64,000 bases of DNA from UBA5336 sp038745855 (GTDB lineage: Bacteria; Pseudomonadota; Alphaproteobacteria; Caulobacterales; Hyphomonadaceae): the NCBI GenBank assembly GCA_038745855.1, contig JBCDLC010000005.1:44827-108826 (forward strand), in the 5' to 3' direction. Shown here one piece after another: positions 7,185 through 16,360 of the stretch. The notes beneath the pieces are model-generated. The model was given only the letters and a program-made list of their open reading frames with translations. It did not search any database and was not told the DNA's origin. Numbering within the stretch: position 1 is the stretch's first letter; every line of letters starts with the position of its first letter. Both the position numbers and the translations under genes were made by a program.

Positions 7185-9293
7185 TTGCGATCCATCGTTT
7201 TTTGCGGCGCGACCGCTTTGCTGGTCTTTTCGGCCGCAGCCCAGGAGGACAGCCTGGTCGAGTGTGACAGCGCCGGGCCAGTATCCAGCTGTGCGGATGG
7301 ATCCAAAGCGGCGCGCACGCTGAACCCTGTTTTGATCTACGGTGACCGGCAACAGTCCGACCCTGGAAGCTATTCTGTGCTCGGGCCGGACGCTGTGATC
7401 TCCCTCGCGGCCGATCACCCTGCCGAACTTCTGAACACGCTCCCCGGTGTCAATATCCAGATGAATTCCGGCCAGGAGCACCTGATCGCCATCCGCTCGC
7501 CCGTGCTGACCGGGGGGGCCGGGCAGGGCAGTTTTCTTATTCTCGAGAATGGCGTTCCGACCCGTTCGCCCGCTTTTGGCAATGTGAACAGCTTGATCGA
7601 GCCGCACCACGAGGTGGCGAGCGCCGTAGAAGTGGTTCGCGGCCCTGGCAGTGCAAAGTTCGGCTCCAACGCAGTGCACGGTCTCATCAACGTGTTCCTG
7701 CCGCAAACGGCTGCGGGTAGGGCCGAGCGTGGCGCAGATCTCCGTGTCTCGGTATCCACACTCCAGCGTTACAAGGGTGACGGTGTCGTCGATCTCGGAC
7801 AGAACACAACGGCCGCGTTATCCCTGCAGAAAGACGTGGGGTGGCGCGACAATACCGGGCTGGACCAGCAGAAAGTCTCGATCGTTTCGACGAGGGCGCT
7901 CGGCGGTTGGGATGCAACCGGCTGGCTGAGCCTCCAGAACATGCATCAGGAGACGGCCGGCTTTATCCAGGGGCCGAATGTCTTCCGCGACCGGGATATT
8001 GCGCGCACCAATCCCAATCCTGAGGCGGGGCGTGATGCCCGCTCGGCCCGGATTGCCCTGCGATTGGAACGCCCCCTGGCGGCGGGAACCCTGAGTGTCA
8101 CGCCCTTCGCCCGAAGCCAGGAGATGAGCTTTCGCCAGCACTTCCTGCCGAACCGGAGTTTTGAAAAGAACGGCCATACGGGCGGCGGCGTACAGCTGCG
8201 ATGGGAGGATGTGGTGCTGTCGGATCGGTTCAGCCTTTCGCTGGGCGGTGACGTGGACTTTGCCACAGGGTTCCTCAAGGAAACCCAGGATGACCCGTTC
8301 GGCTTTTTTCCAGGAGATATGCGTTTCCCGGCCGGGGTGCACTATGACTACGACGTCGATACCCAGGCCTATGCACTTTGGGGCGAGGCCAATTGGCAAG
8401 TCTCGGATCAGCTGGTGGTGGTTGCGGGCCTCAGGGGTGAGGTCCACGATTATGACTACACCACCGATGCGCCGCCCGGCATCAATGGCCGGTTCAATGT
8501 TCCGGAAGACCGGTCCGATGCGTTCGATCTTCTGACCCCGAAGCTTGGTGCGGTGTTCACGGTGAATGGGGACCTCGACCTATATGCTAATTACGCCCGG
8601 GGGGAGCGCGCCCCCCAGGCAACCGACCTCTATCGGCTGCAATCGCAGCAAGTTGCCGGCGAAGTGGACGAGGAAACGCTTGATTCGTTCGAAATCGGGG
8701 TTCGGGGCCAAGTGGCAGGGTTTGTGTTCGATGCGGCCGCTTACCGGCTCGACAAGGAGAACTTCTTCTTCCGCGATGCGGATGGGCTGAACGTTCCGGA
8801 CGGGCGCACCGACCATATGGGGGTCGAGCTGTCGCTTGCGGGGGCGCTTTGGGAGTCTTCGGAAAGGACCGGCCGCGGCCTTTCCTTGGCGGGCAATGTG
8901 TCCTGGTCTGATCAGACCTACGATTTCAACCGCATCGTCGGCAACGCGTCCGAAGTGATCCGAGATGGCGACCCGATCGATACGGCGCCCGAATGGCTTG
9001 CTGACCTGGCGCTGACTTACAGCTACGATGACCGCACGGATCTGGCACTCCAGCTCGAATACATCGGAGCGTACGTGACAAATCCGTCCGGTTCGCAGGA
9101 TTATCCAGGGCATACTCTGACCACGGTGAGGGCTAGCCATGCGTTTAGCGGGACCCTTGAAGCATTTGTCCTGGTCAGAAACCTCTTCGACCTGGAATAT
9201 GCCGACCGGGCGGACTTCGCTTTCGGGAACAGCCGCTTCTTTCCAGGGGAGCCCTTGAACGCCACGCTCGGCATCCGAAAGCGATTTCCATAG
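7185..9293 (+). CDS. TonB-dependent outer-membrane receptor, probably for nucleosides
   Basis: About 702 residues. TTG 7185 sits two bases past the nupC stop with GGGAG upstream, and it yields a clean signal peptide (LRSIVFCGATALLVFSAAAQ). A plug domain follows (LLNTLPGVNIQ, VEVVRGPGSAKFGSNAVHG) and then a beta-barrel ending in LGIRKRFP, with the terminal aromatic residue expected of outer-membrane proteins. A longer frame begins at 7092 inside nupC but would bury the signal peptide. Energised by TonB, it should move a ligand into the periplasm. The tight coupling to nupC suggests nucleosides, an inference from position only. Confidence 0.9.
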   Translation: MRSIVFCGATALLVFSAAAQEDSLVECDSAGPVSSCADGSKAARTLNPVLIYGDRQQSDPGSYSVLGPDAVISLAADHPAELLNTLPGVNIQMNSGQEHLIAIRSPVLTGGAGQGSFLILENGVPTRSPAFGNVNSLIEPHHEVASAVEVVRGPGSAKFGSNAVHGLINVFLPQTAAGRAERGADLRVSVSTLQRYKGDGVVDLGQNTTAALSLQKDVGWRDNTGLDQQKVSIVSTRALGGWDATGWLSLQNMHQETAGFIQGPNVFRDRDIARTNPNPEAGRDARSARIALRLERPLAAGTLSVTPFARSQEMSFRQHFLPNRSFEKNGHTGGGVQLRWEDVVLSDRFSLSLGGDVDFATGFLKETQDDPFGFFPGDMRFPAGVHYDYDVDTQAYALWGEANWQVSDQLVVVAGLRGEVHDYDYTTDAPPGINGRFNVPEDRSDAFDLLTPKLGAVFTVNGDLDLYANYARGERAPQATDLYRLQSQQVAGEVDEETLDSFEIGVRGQVAGFVFDAAAYRLDKENFFFRDADGLNVPDGRTDHMGVELSLAGALWESSERTGRGLSLAGNVSWSDQTYDFNRIVGNASEVIRDGDPIDTAPEWLADLALTYSYDDRTDLALQLEYIGAYVTNPSGSQDYPGHTLTTVRASHAFSGTLEAFVLVRNLFDLEYADRADFAFGNSRFFPGEPLNATLGIRKRFP

Positions 9294-9319
9294 CATAGCG
9301 GGTTGGGAGGCCCGGACTC

Positions 9320-9937
9320 ATGAAGCTCTACCACGCACCAAAGGCGGTAAACCCGGAACGGGTCGTCCACTTTCTTCGGGCAAAAGGACGGATCGACGCC
9401 GTTGAGATCGAAGAAATTTCGATCATGGACCAGGAACACAAGACAGATGCGTACCGCGCCCTCAGCCCGTTTTCCCAGGTGCCGGTCCTCGTGTCGGATG
9501 ACGGAACGACCATGACCGAATCGCGGGCGATCTGTACCTATATCGAAGGCCTCTATCCGGACCCGAACCTCATGGGCGGCGATGCGAAGGAGCGGGCATT
9601 GGTCGAAATGTGGGATCGCCGCATCGAGTTCATGTTCATGATGCAATTCGCGCTCTGGTTCCGGAATGCGCACCCCATGATGGCGCCGCTCGAAACGCCC
9701 CAGTGCGAAGGGACAGCTCAGAAAGCCGAGAAGAACGCGCGCGCCTTTGCCAAACGCCTGGACGAACATCTCAAAGACCACGCCTTCGTCGCCGCCGACC
9801 GGTTCACGATCGCAGATATCACGGCGTATCTCACATGCGGATTTTGCGGCGCGATGCGGTGGCAGCCCCATAAGGAACTGGAGCATTTAAGCGGCTGGTA
9901 CGCGCGATTGAAGGCGATGCCATTCACCGGCCGCTAG
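9320..9937 (+). CDS. Glutathione S-transferase family protein
   Basis: A 205-residue cytosolic protein with a GST layout. The thioredoxin-like N-terminal half carries SPFSQVPVLV (the cis-Pro region that binds the glutathione backbone) and TESRAICTYIE, and the helical C-terminal half contains FTIADITAY, the N-capping box. The usual N-terminal catalytic Ser/Cys is not obvious in MKLYHAPKAVNPERV, so activity is uncertain. It starts 26 bp after the receptor, possibly in the same transcript, and its stop overlaps the convergent monooxygenase gene by four bases. Confidence 0.9.
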   Translation: MKLYHAPKAVNPERVVHFLRAKGRIDAVEIEEISIMDQEHKTDAYRALSPFSQVPVLVSDDGTTMTESRAICTYIEGLYPDPNLMGGDAKERALVEMWDRRIEFMFMMQFALWFRNAHPMMAPLETPQCEGTAQKAEKNARAFAKRLDEHLKDHAFVAADRFTIADITAYLTCGFCGAMRWQPHKELEHLSGWYARLKAMPFTGR

Positions 9938-10935
9938 AGCGCTTTCCAAGCGGCCATGAGGTGCGCGTAGGACTCGCGTCGCGCTTCCGGTGTTGCCGTA
10001 ATTGTCAGGATGAAGGCTTCGTCGGCGTCAGTTTCGTCGAGATGTTGCTTTAACTTGGTGGCGACCCTGTCGGCCTTACCGGTCAAGGACCGTGCGTTGA
10101 AATGGTCGACGACGTGGCCGGGTGTGCGGGCGATGATGGTCTCGGCCTCTTCCACGGTGGGGAACGGTGCGAACTGCCCACCGGCCCGTTTGATATTCCA
10201 GGCGACGGCGACCCGGCTTTCCGCTTCTGCATCACTATCCGTTTCCGCCGCCAGTGCCAGCGTCCCAACAGCGGCATGGGGAGCGACGCAGAACGGGGAC
10301 GGCGCGAAATTTGCGCGATAGGCTGAGATCGCCTCCTTTGCGCCCGTGGGTGAAAGGAATTCCGCGAAGGCGAGTTTCGCACCAACGGCCCCTGCATAGG
10401 CGGCGCTTTCGGTAGACGATGTGAGGAGCCATAGTTCGGGTCGGCTGGCCGATGGACGCGCGTGGATGCCAGCAGCACGGTGGTCGTGAGCGAGCGGTAC
10501 GCCGTCGGCGTCAAGCAGCCAGTCCTTGAGCAGCTGAAACATCGTGGGGAAACTCGCAGCGCCTGGCCCGAGCAGGGCGGCGGACGTCCGGGGATCGGCG
10601 CCGGTTGCGCGGCCGATCCCGAGATCGATCCGCCCCGGGTAGAGCGCTTCGAGTGTCAAAAACTGCTCAGCGACTTTCAGAGGCGAATAATTTGGGAGCA
10701 TGACTCCGCCCGACCCGATACGCAGTGTCTTGGTCCGTGCGGCAAGATCGGCAATAAGCACCTCCGGCGCCGTACCGGCGAAGCTTTCGGTGTTGTGGTG
10801 TTCCTGTACCCAGTAAGCCGAATAGCCGAGCCCGTCGGTGGCCTCAGCCAGTGCCCGGGTCTCTTGAAGCGCATGGCTTGCTGAGTGACCTTCGCGGATC
10901 GGTGTGGGATCAAGAACCGAGAGCCGCTTCATCAT
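9934..10935 (-). CDS. Luciferase-like (LLM class) flavin-dependent monooxygenase
   Basis: A 333-residue TIM-barrel protein of the bacterial luciferase superfamily, MsnO8/YhbW-like group. Evidence: the start RLSVLDPTPIREG, YWVQEHHN, RIGSGGVMLPNYSPLKVAEQF and the block RIDLGIGRATG. Members use reduced flavin (FMNH2) and oxygen; the substrate is unknown here. It converges on the GST gene with a four-base overlap of the ends and follows the repeat-rich secreted protein region on the same strand. No clear ribosome-binding site precedes the ATG pair at 10935/10932. Confidence 0.92.
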   Translation of the reverse strand: MMKRLSVLDPTPIREGHSASHALQETRALAEATDGLGYSAYWVQEHHNTESFAGTAPEVLIADLAARTKTLRIGSGGVMLPNYSPLKVAEQFLTLEALYPGRIDLGIGRATGADPRTSAALLGPGAASFPTMFQLLKDWLLDADGVPLAHDHRAAGIHARPSASRPELWLLTSSTESAAYAGAVGAKLAFAEFLSPTGAKEAISAYRANFAPSPFCVAPHAAVGTLALAAETDSDAEAESRVAVAWNIKRAGGQFAPFPTVEEAETIIARTPGHVVDHFNARSLTGKADRVATKLKQHLDETDADEAFILTITATPEARRESYAHLMAAWKAL

Positions 10936-10995
10936 CTGATTAACTGTTCACTTGAACGAAATAGTCGTACATCTGTATTATTTGAAAAGGCCGGA

Positions 10996-12018
10996 TCACG
11001 CCCGCGTTGGACTTCGAAGAAGCGCATACACGAGATCTGGCGGCCGGGCGTAGGGATTAATGCCCAGCGCTTCGACGGTATCGATGGTCAGGTAGCCTTC
11101 GGAAAGCCCTCGGTCCTGCTGGAAAGCTTGCATCGATCGCAGTGTGTCCGGGCCAAAAACGCCGTCGACTCTGGTCGGGTAGCCAGCATCGGTGAGCGCA
11201 CCCTGGATTTCGGCCACCTTGTAGCGTGTCGTGTTGGTCTCGCAGAGAACCTCTGCCCAAATCACATCACCGCCGCCGACCACTTCCTGGCGGGACACGG
11301 TTTTATACACCGCCGGCTCCACTGTGCGGCGGTCCTGCTCTGGCGTGACGAGGATCCGAGTTGGGACATCGCGAAACTCGGCGGGAACTAGGATCTCTTC
11401 AACGCGGGCAGGTCGGACTTCAACCCTTCGAGTCACCGTCTCGTAGACAGCGGGGATAACCGTGTCTTCGACGCGCGGCGGTGTGACCATTCGGGTCCTC
11501 TGCACGGTTTCGGTCACGGCTGGAACGATCACCCGGCACAGGACTTCGCCAGTCGCAGTGGGAGATAATGCGTCGCGGCGTGATGGCGGCGTCGTAGAAG
11601 CCGTCCGCCCATACAGGCCGCGTCCGGGCTTCCAGGCCACTCTTTCTGGCGTGATCGTCACAGTCTCCGTATAGGTTTCATACTGAGCCGGGATGGACCT
11701 CTGTTCGACACGCTCCGGCTCTACGAGGATCTCTTCGCTTACCGTTTCGAACTCGGCCGGGACAATCTGGAATTCCACGGTCTCTTCGCGGACCATGATT
11801 CGCTCGTTTCCAACGTCGAATACTGCAGGTATACGCTCTATGACCTCACGTTCTGGTGTCACGAGCACGCGATCCGTAATGGTTTCTGTCACCGCCGGCG
11901 TCAGCACACGCGCGAAGCATTGACCGGGTGTCGCGGCGGGCGGGGGCGCAGCGGCTTGCGCATGAGCAAGCGTAGCCCCTGCAAGGTGAGAGAGTGCGAA
12001 GAGTAGCGCGCGTTTCAA
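10996..12018 (-). CDS. Secreted repeat protein with C-terminal peptidoglycan-binding domain
   Basis: A 340-residue exported protein. TTG 12018 follows GGAG at good spacing and gives a signal peptide ending in LAHAQA. The body is made of 23-residue repeats that each end in a PA dipeptide and carry a VYETVxxRVxVxPxRVE core. There are about four units, a linker (GRGLYGRTAS), then about three and a half more. Each block opens with a Cys followed by a VxxPAVTET stretch. The C-terminus is a PGBD1-type domain (IQGALTDAGYPTRVDGVFGP, ALGINPYARP). It is likely periplasmic and bound to the wall. No enzymatic residues recognised. Confidence 0.8.
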   Translation of the reverse strand: MKRALLFALSHLAGATLAHAQAAAPPPAATPGQCFARVLTPAVTETITDRVLVTPEREVIERIPAVFDVGNERIMVREETVEFQIVPAEFETVSEEILVEPERVEQRSIPAQYETYTETVTITPERVAWKPGRGLYGRTASTTPPSRRDALSPTATGEVLCRVIVPAVTETVQRTRMVTPPRVEDTVIPAVYETVTRRVEVRPARVEEILVPAEFRDVPTRILVTPEQDRRTVEPAVYKTVSRQEVVGGGDVIWAEVLCETNTTRYKVAEIQGALTDAGYPTRVDGVFGPDTLRSMQAFQQDRGLSEGYLTIDTVEALGINPYARPPDLVYALLRSPTRA

Positions 12019-12213
12019 CGGAGGACTCCACCTTTCCTGACTGGCCTTTGGTGAATGAAAAATTCGATCAAGTAAAGTTCAAACACTCGTTTGCGGAAAT
12101 GTGAGTACAGATTTCGTATTGCGCGACGATTATGGACAGGGACTTGCGATAGCGGCGATTTTTGTCAGGAAAGCGGTGATTAATACTGGAGCCTAACAAA
12201 GTTATTCGCAGCT

Positions 12214-12242
12214 TTGACATATTCGTATAGATTGTATAGATA
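12214..12242 (+). promoter_or_regulatory. Likely promoter of the TetR-family gene
   Basis: TTGACA at 12214-12219 matches the -35 consensus exactly. A 17-base spacer leads to TAGATA at 12237. The spacer and -10 region contain a direct repeat, GTATAGATT/GTATAGATA, that could be an autoregulatory operator. It lies in the 256-bp AT-rich region between the divergent secreted-repeat gene and the regulator. Confidence 0.55.
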
Positions 12243-12274
12243 TTTCGTCCAAACGAACGGTTGGGGCTTAAAAA

Positions 12275-12856
12275 ATGGAGAAGTCGCGCCAGGGCGCCAA
12301 GCATGGAATTCTTCGCGGCGTGCTGAGCCTGATCGGTGAATCCGGCATCGATAAGGTCACACACCGGATCGCTGCGCGGCGAGCCGGGGTGTCGCCCGGC
12401 ACGGTGAGCTATCATTTTCCAACCCGTGATGATCTGATTTCATCGGCGTTCAGCCAGTACGTGGCTGACTATCAAGAAGGCCTGTCGTCGGCGATCGCCG
12501 GATCACCGATCGAAGACCGCGGCGCGCTGATTCGGTTTCTGTCGGAAACAACGGCCCTGTCGCCTGAGCAGCTGACCGTCACGGCCATCGAATACGAGAT
12601 GGCGCTCATGGCCCATCGAGATGCGGCGATCTCCAGCGATGTCAAAGCCTGGCAGCGGACCATGGAACCGATCCTGTCGGATGTACTCGAAACGCTTGGC
12701 GTGGCGCGGCCGATTGAGGGCGCACGGCAGATACTGGCGGTTTGCCGGGGTACGGAATTTGAAGTGATGGTCCGTGGGGTCGGCGTCTCGAAGGACCAAT
12801 TCGAACAGAGGCTCAACCGTTTGATCGACGCCTTACTGTCTGAAGACAATTCGTGA
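12275..12856 (+). CDS. TetR/AcrR family transcriptional regulator
   Basis: A 193-residue regulator. The N-terminal helix-turn-helix is clear: GVLSLIGESGIDKVTHRIAA, then RRAGVSPGTVSYHFPTRDDL, the classic TetR recognition helix. The C-terminal ligand domain is not conserved enough to suggest a ligand. It is divergent from the repeat-protein gene with a promoter-rich intergenic region between, so it may control that gene or itself. The 210 bp after it hold nothing I can identify. Confidence 0.9.
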   Translation: MEKSRQGAKHGILRGVLSLIGESGIDKVTHRIAARRAGVSPGTVSYHFPTRDDLISSAFSQYVADYQEGLSSAIAGSPIEDRGALIRFLSETTALSPEQLTVTAIEYEMALMAHRDAAISSDVKAWQRTMEPILSDVLETLGVARPIEGARQILAVCRGTEFEVMVRGVGVSKDQFEQRLNRLIDALLSEDNS

Positions 12857-13067
12857 ACCCAGGCGGGGTGCCCCCGCTGTTGATCGATTCAGCCCTGAGC
12901 GAAGCTGTCATATATGAAGCCCCGTTTCTGGCAAGCGTCCTTGGCCCGATTGGCCTCCGCGCACCTGACCTTTCGTGAGCAGGTTTCTGGCTAAGGCCAA
13001 ATACCCGAACGCAGGGCACACGCGTAACGCAAGCAGTGACCGGTCCAGCCGAATTCGGAACCGCAGA

Positions 13068-13502
13068 CTAGCCGGTAGGCTTAGCTCGACGCTTGATTGT
13101 TCCCGAGAAATTCAGAACGGCGTCTCCATCTGCGGTCACGAGCCCCCTGACGAATGATATCGAACGGCCCCCACCGATGACTTCGCCGCGCGCCTCGATA
13201 CGGGCGCCTTCCGGAGCGCCAGCAATGAATTCCGAGGTGAAGGCCACCGTCACGCCATAGACGTCTGGCGGTGTGTCGGCGTGTGCGATGGCGAACAGGG
13301 AAAAGTCAGCGAAGGTCATGAGGCATCCACCGTGAATGACACCGCCAGCGTTCATGTGTTTTCGCGTCGCACGGAAGGCGGCAACGGGCCCTTGCTCATC
13401 GACCGTGTAGTAGAAGGGGCCCGCAGCCTCGTGTTCGAACGGTTCGTCGTCCCAATAGGTCCAGCCAGCGAACTCGCCATTCTCCTCGATGCGTTTTCCC
13501 AT
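13068..13502 (-). CDS. Hotdog-fold thioesterase, PaaI family
   Basis: A 144-residue acyl-CoA thioesterase. The core MNAGGVIHGGCLMTFADFSL matches the PaaI/YbgC-like signature HGGxxxxLAD. I chose ATG 13502 because GGAAGAGGGA precedes it and the longer frame to 13637 has a Cys-rich, non-homologous extension. It is divergent from an acyl-CoA dehydrogenase 141 bp away, so the pair may share regulation and act on the same class of acyl-CoA. Substrate unknown. Confidence 0.88.
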   Translation of the reverse strand: MGKRIEENGEFAGWTYWDDEPFEHEAAGPFYYTVDEQGPVAAFRATRKHMNAGGVIHGGCLMTFADFSLFAIAHADTPPDVYGVTVAFTSEFIAGAPEGARIEARGEVIGGGRSISFVRGLVTADGDAVLNFSGTIKRRAKPTG

Positions 13503-13643
13503 GGGCTTTATCCCTCTTCCACTAAAGCTTTGCGACGCTCGCGGTTCCCTGGCTCCAGAATGCACCGACAAGCTTCGACAAAGGCACACAGAGGGCGTAG
13601 ACTCCGCTCCGCATAGATAGATACAAGCGGGAGGCACGACGCC

Positions 13644-14804
13644 GTGGCATTTGATACTGAACTGCGGGGCGCACTGGTCGAGACCGTGCGCCGTTTCGTT
13701 GAGGAGGGCTGCGTCCCGCTCGAAACGCAGGTGGGCGAGGAAGACCAGGTTCCCGCCACCATTGTTGAGGACATGAAAGCGCTTGGCCTCTTTGGACTGG
13801 CGGTTCCCGAAGCCTATGGCGGTCTCGGTCTTGATATGGAAACCGAATGCCTGGTGGCCATGGAGCTTGGCCGGACGTCACCGGCGTTTCGCTCTGTTGT
13901 TGGGACAAACGTGGGGATTGGAAGCCAGGCGCTCGTGCTGTTTGGCACCGATGCCCAGAAAGAAAGGTATCTGCCCGGCATCGCGTCCGGCGATCTGATC
14001 GCGAGCTTTGCCTTGACCGAGCCGGAAGCGGGATCCGATGCCGGCAGCCTGAGGACCCGGGCGGTGCGGGATGGCGACCACTACGTGCTGAACGGCACCA
14101 AGAGATACATAACGAATGCCAATGTTGCCAATGTCTTCACAGTCATGGCGCGAACCCAGGCCGATGTTGCGGGCGCCAAGGGCGTGTCTGCGTTCATCGT
14201 TGACCGGGACACACCGGGGATCAGCGTTGGGCAACCGGAGCGGAAGATGGGCCAACAGGGGGCCCATATCTGTGATGTGATCTTTGATGATGCGCGGGTG
14301 CCCGTCGAAAACCGGATCGGTGAGGACGGGGAGGGGTTCAAGGTCGCCATGAGCGTGCTCGACAAGGGTCGCCTCCACATCTCAGCGGTTTGCACGGGGC
14401 TCGCCGAGCGCCTGGTCAAGGAAATGGCCGGCTATGCCGTGGAGCGGAAACAGTTCGGCAAGCCCCTGGCAGATCACCAACTGATCCAAGCGATGATGGC
14501 AGACAGCCAGGCCGAAGCGTATGCGGCCAAGTGCATGGTTCTGGACGCAGCGCGGCGTCGCGATGCGGGCGAAAGCGTCACCATGCTGGCGTCGTCCTGC
14601 AAGCTGTTCGCTTCGGAGATGGTGGGCCGGGTGGCGGACCGGGCGGTACAGGTTTTCGGGGGTGCGGGCTACGTGGCTGACTATGGGATCGAGCGGTTCT
14701 ATCGGGACGTTCGGATCTTCAGGCTGTACGAGGGTACCACCCAGATCCAGCAGATCATTATTGGGCGCGAGCTTGCGAAACTCGCACGGGCCGGCGCGCT
14801 TTGA
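13644..14804 (+). CDS. Acyl-CoA dehydrogenase
   Basis: A 386-residue FAD enzyme that makes the alpha,beta double bond in acyl-CoA. It has the normal family length and blocks: FALTEPEAGSDAGS (FAD/substrate site), NGTKRYITNA, QVFGGAGYVADYGIERFYRD and RLYEGTTQIQQIIIGREL. The Glu of RLYEGT sits where the catalytic base lies in short- and medium-chain enzymes. GTG 13644 is the start, with GGGAGG about nine bases upstream. A serine hydrolase gene begins 28 bp downstream, probably in the same transcript. Chain-length preference cannot be read from sequence. Confidence 0.95.
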   Translation: MAFDTELRGALVETVRRFVEEGCVPLETQVGEEDQVPATIVEDMKALGLFGLAVPEAYGGLGLDMETECLVAMELGRTSPAFRSVVGTNVGIGSQALVLFGTDAQKERYLPGIASGDLIASFALTEPEAGSDAGSLRTRAVRDGDHYVLNGTKRYITNANVANVFTVMARTQADVAGAKGVSAFIVDRDTPGISVGQPERKMGQQGAHICDVIFDDARVPVENRIGEDGEGFKVAMSVLDKGRLHISAVCTGLAERLVKEMAGYAVERKQFGKPLADHQLIQAMMADSQAEAYAAKCMVLDAARRRDAGESVTMLASSCKLFASEMVGRVADRAVQVFGGAGYVADYGIERFYRDVRIFRLYEGTTQIQQIIIGRELAKLARAGAL

Positions 14805-14832
14805 GACGCGCGATCATGATTGGGAGACGGTG

Positions 14833-16068
14833 ATGGCTTTTGGTGATGTGGTTGATCCTTCGGCTGCCAGGATGAATGCGGAGAGGCTCGACGCCATTCC
14901 TAGCTATTTCGAGCAGCGCTACATTGAGACTGGAAAGCTTCCGGCGATGGCGACACTGGTCGCGCGCGGCGGCAAGGTGGTTCATGAAGCCTATCGGGGG
15001 ACGACGACATTGGGCGGGGCCGAGCAGATCGGGCCCGAGACGATCTTTCGGATCTATTCCATGACGAAGCCGATCACCTCGGTCGCGGCTATGATGCTGT
15101 TCGAAGAGGGGAAGATCAGGCTGGATCACGGGGTCTTCCGTTATGTGCCGGCGTTCGATCAGGTACAGGTGTTCGATGGCATGGACCCGTCGGGACCGAG
15201 GATGCGGCCGGTCGACCGGCCGATTCAGGTCCGGGATCTTTTCACCCATACGTCGGGGCTGACCTATAGCTTTCTGATGCAGACCGAGGTCGACGCGCTC
15301 TACAGGAAGGAGAAGATTGGCCGGCCCGATGAAACACTTGAGGATATGTGCACTCGGATGGCGGCGCTTCCGCTGGTGTTTTCTCCGGGGGAGCAGTGGA
15401 ACTACGGACATTCCACCGATGTGCTGGGCCGCGTGGTTGAAGTAGCATCGGGTCAGACGCTGGACACTTTCTTCAGGGAGCGGATCTTCGGGCCGCTCGG
15501 CATGGACGATACCGACTTTTTTGTACCGGAGGCGAAGCTTCACCGTCTGATGGCTTGCTATTCGCGGGATCCCATGACGGGAGAGACAAGCTTGAGCGAT
15601 GGTGCAGGCGGCGAGAGCAGGGCCTACCGGGCTCAACCGCCTTTGCTGAATGCCGGTGGCGGATTGGTGTCTACCCCGCGGGACTATCTTCGCTTTTGCC
15701 AGTGCCTACTGAATGGCGGCACGCTCGGTCACACGCGATTGTTGTCGCCGAAGACCGTTGAATTCATGACCATGAACCACCTGCCGGGTGGGCAGAGCAT
15801 CAGGGAGATGGGTGACAAGACGTTCTCCGAGGCGCGGATGGAGGGCAATGGCTTTGCGCTTCTCGGCAGTGTTATCATCGACCTGGCCGAGACGCTTTCG
15901 CCGGGGTCAGAAGGCACGTTTAGCTGGGGCGGATTGGCAAACACCTTCTTCTGGATTGATCCCATGGAAGAGCTGATTGCCATCCAGATGACGCAAATGA
16001 TCCCGTCGGGGACCTATCCAATCCGTCCGCAGTTCCAACAGCTTGTCTATGCCGCGATCGATGGCTGA
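14833..16068 (+). CDS. Beta-lactamase-class-C-like serine hydrolase (esterase)
   Basis: About 411 residues, serine beta-lactamase/PBP fold. The SxxK motif is SMTK at residues 76-79, and YGHS probably serves as the YxN-type motif. HTSGLTYSFL is the block common to the EstB/LACTB-like esterase group. No signal peptide is visible, so a cytosolic esterase is more likely than a lactamase. ATG 14833 follows GGAGACGG; an upstream in-frame start at 14521 would overlap the acyl-CoA dehydrogenase. Its end overlaps the DUF3253 start by eight bases, indicating translational coupling. Confidence 0.92.
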   Translation: MAFGDVVDPSAARMNAERLDAIPSYFEQRYIETGKLPAMATLVARGGKVVHEAYRGTTTLGGAEQIGPETIFRIYSMTKPITSVAAMMLFEEGKIRLDHGVFRYVPAFDQVQVFDGMDPSGPRMRPVDRPIQVRDLFTHTSGLTYSFLMQTEVDALYRKEKIGRPDETLEDMCTRMAALPLVFSPGEQWNYGHSTDVLGRVVEVASGQTLDTFFRERIFGPLGMDDTDFFVPEAKLHRLMACYSRDPMTGETSLSDGAGGESRAYRAQPPLLNAGGGLVSTPRDYLRFCQCLLNGGTLGHTRLLSPKTVEFMTMNHLPGGQSIREMGDKTFSEARMEGNGFALLGSVIIDLAETLSPGSEGTFSWGGLANTFFWIDPMEELIAIQMTQMIPSGTYPIRPQFQQLVYAAIDG

Positions 16069-16354
16069 GCCCGAGGCGACCGATGCGGTAACCCACCCTG
16101 TCCGGACGGCTATCCTGTCACTTGTGGAGGTTCGCGGAGTTGGGAAGACGATCTGTCCGACGGAGGCGGCGAAGGCTGTGAGCAAGGATCGTTGGCGGGC
16201 GGTTCTGCCCGATGTCAGGGCGGAAGCGGTTCGGCTGGCGAAGGCCGGGGAGATCATGATCTACCGAAAAGGCAAGCCGGTGGATCCGGGTGCTTTCAAG
16301 GGTGTTTACCGGTTGGGTCTTCCGCAATCGCCCGGTGCAGCCGCAGAAGAGTGA
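16061..16354 (+). CDS. DUF3253 small protein
   Basis: About 97 residues. It carries the family's recognisable blocks ICPTEAAKAV, LPDVRAEAVRLAKAGEI and RKGKPVDPGAFKGVYRL. DUF3253 looks like a winged-helix-type fold and its function is not known. ATG 16061 lies within the last codons of the serine hydrolase (ATGGCTGA overlap); two earlier in-frame starts (16043, 16049) are also possible. The TfoX-like gene starts seven bases after its stop. Confidence 0.85.
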   Translation: MAEPEATDAVTHPVRTAILSLVEVRGVGKTICPTEAAKAVSKDRWRAVLPDVRAEAVRLAKAGEIMIYRKGKPVDPGAFKGVYRLGLPQSPGAAAEE

Positions 16355-16360
16355 GTGCCC

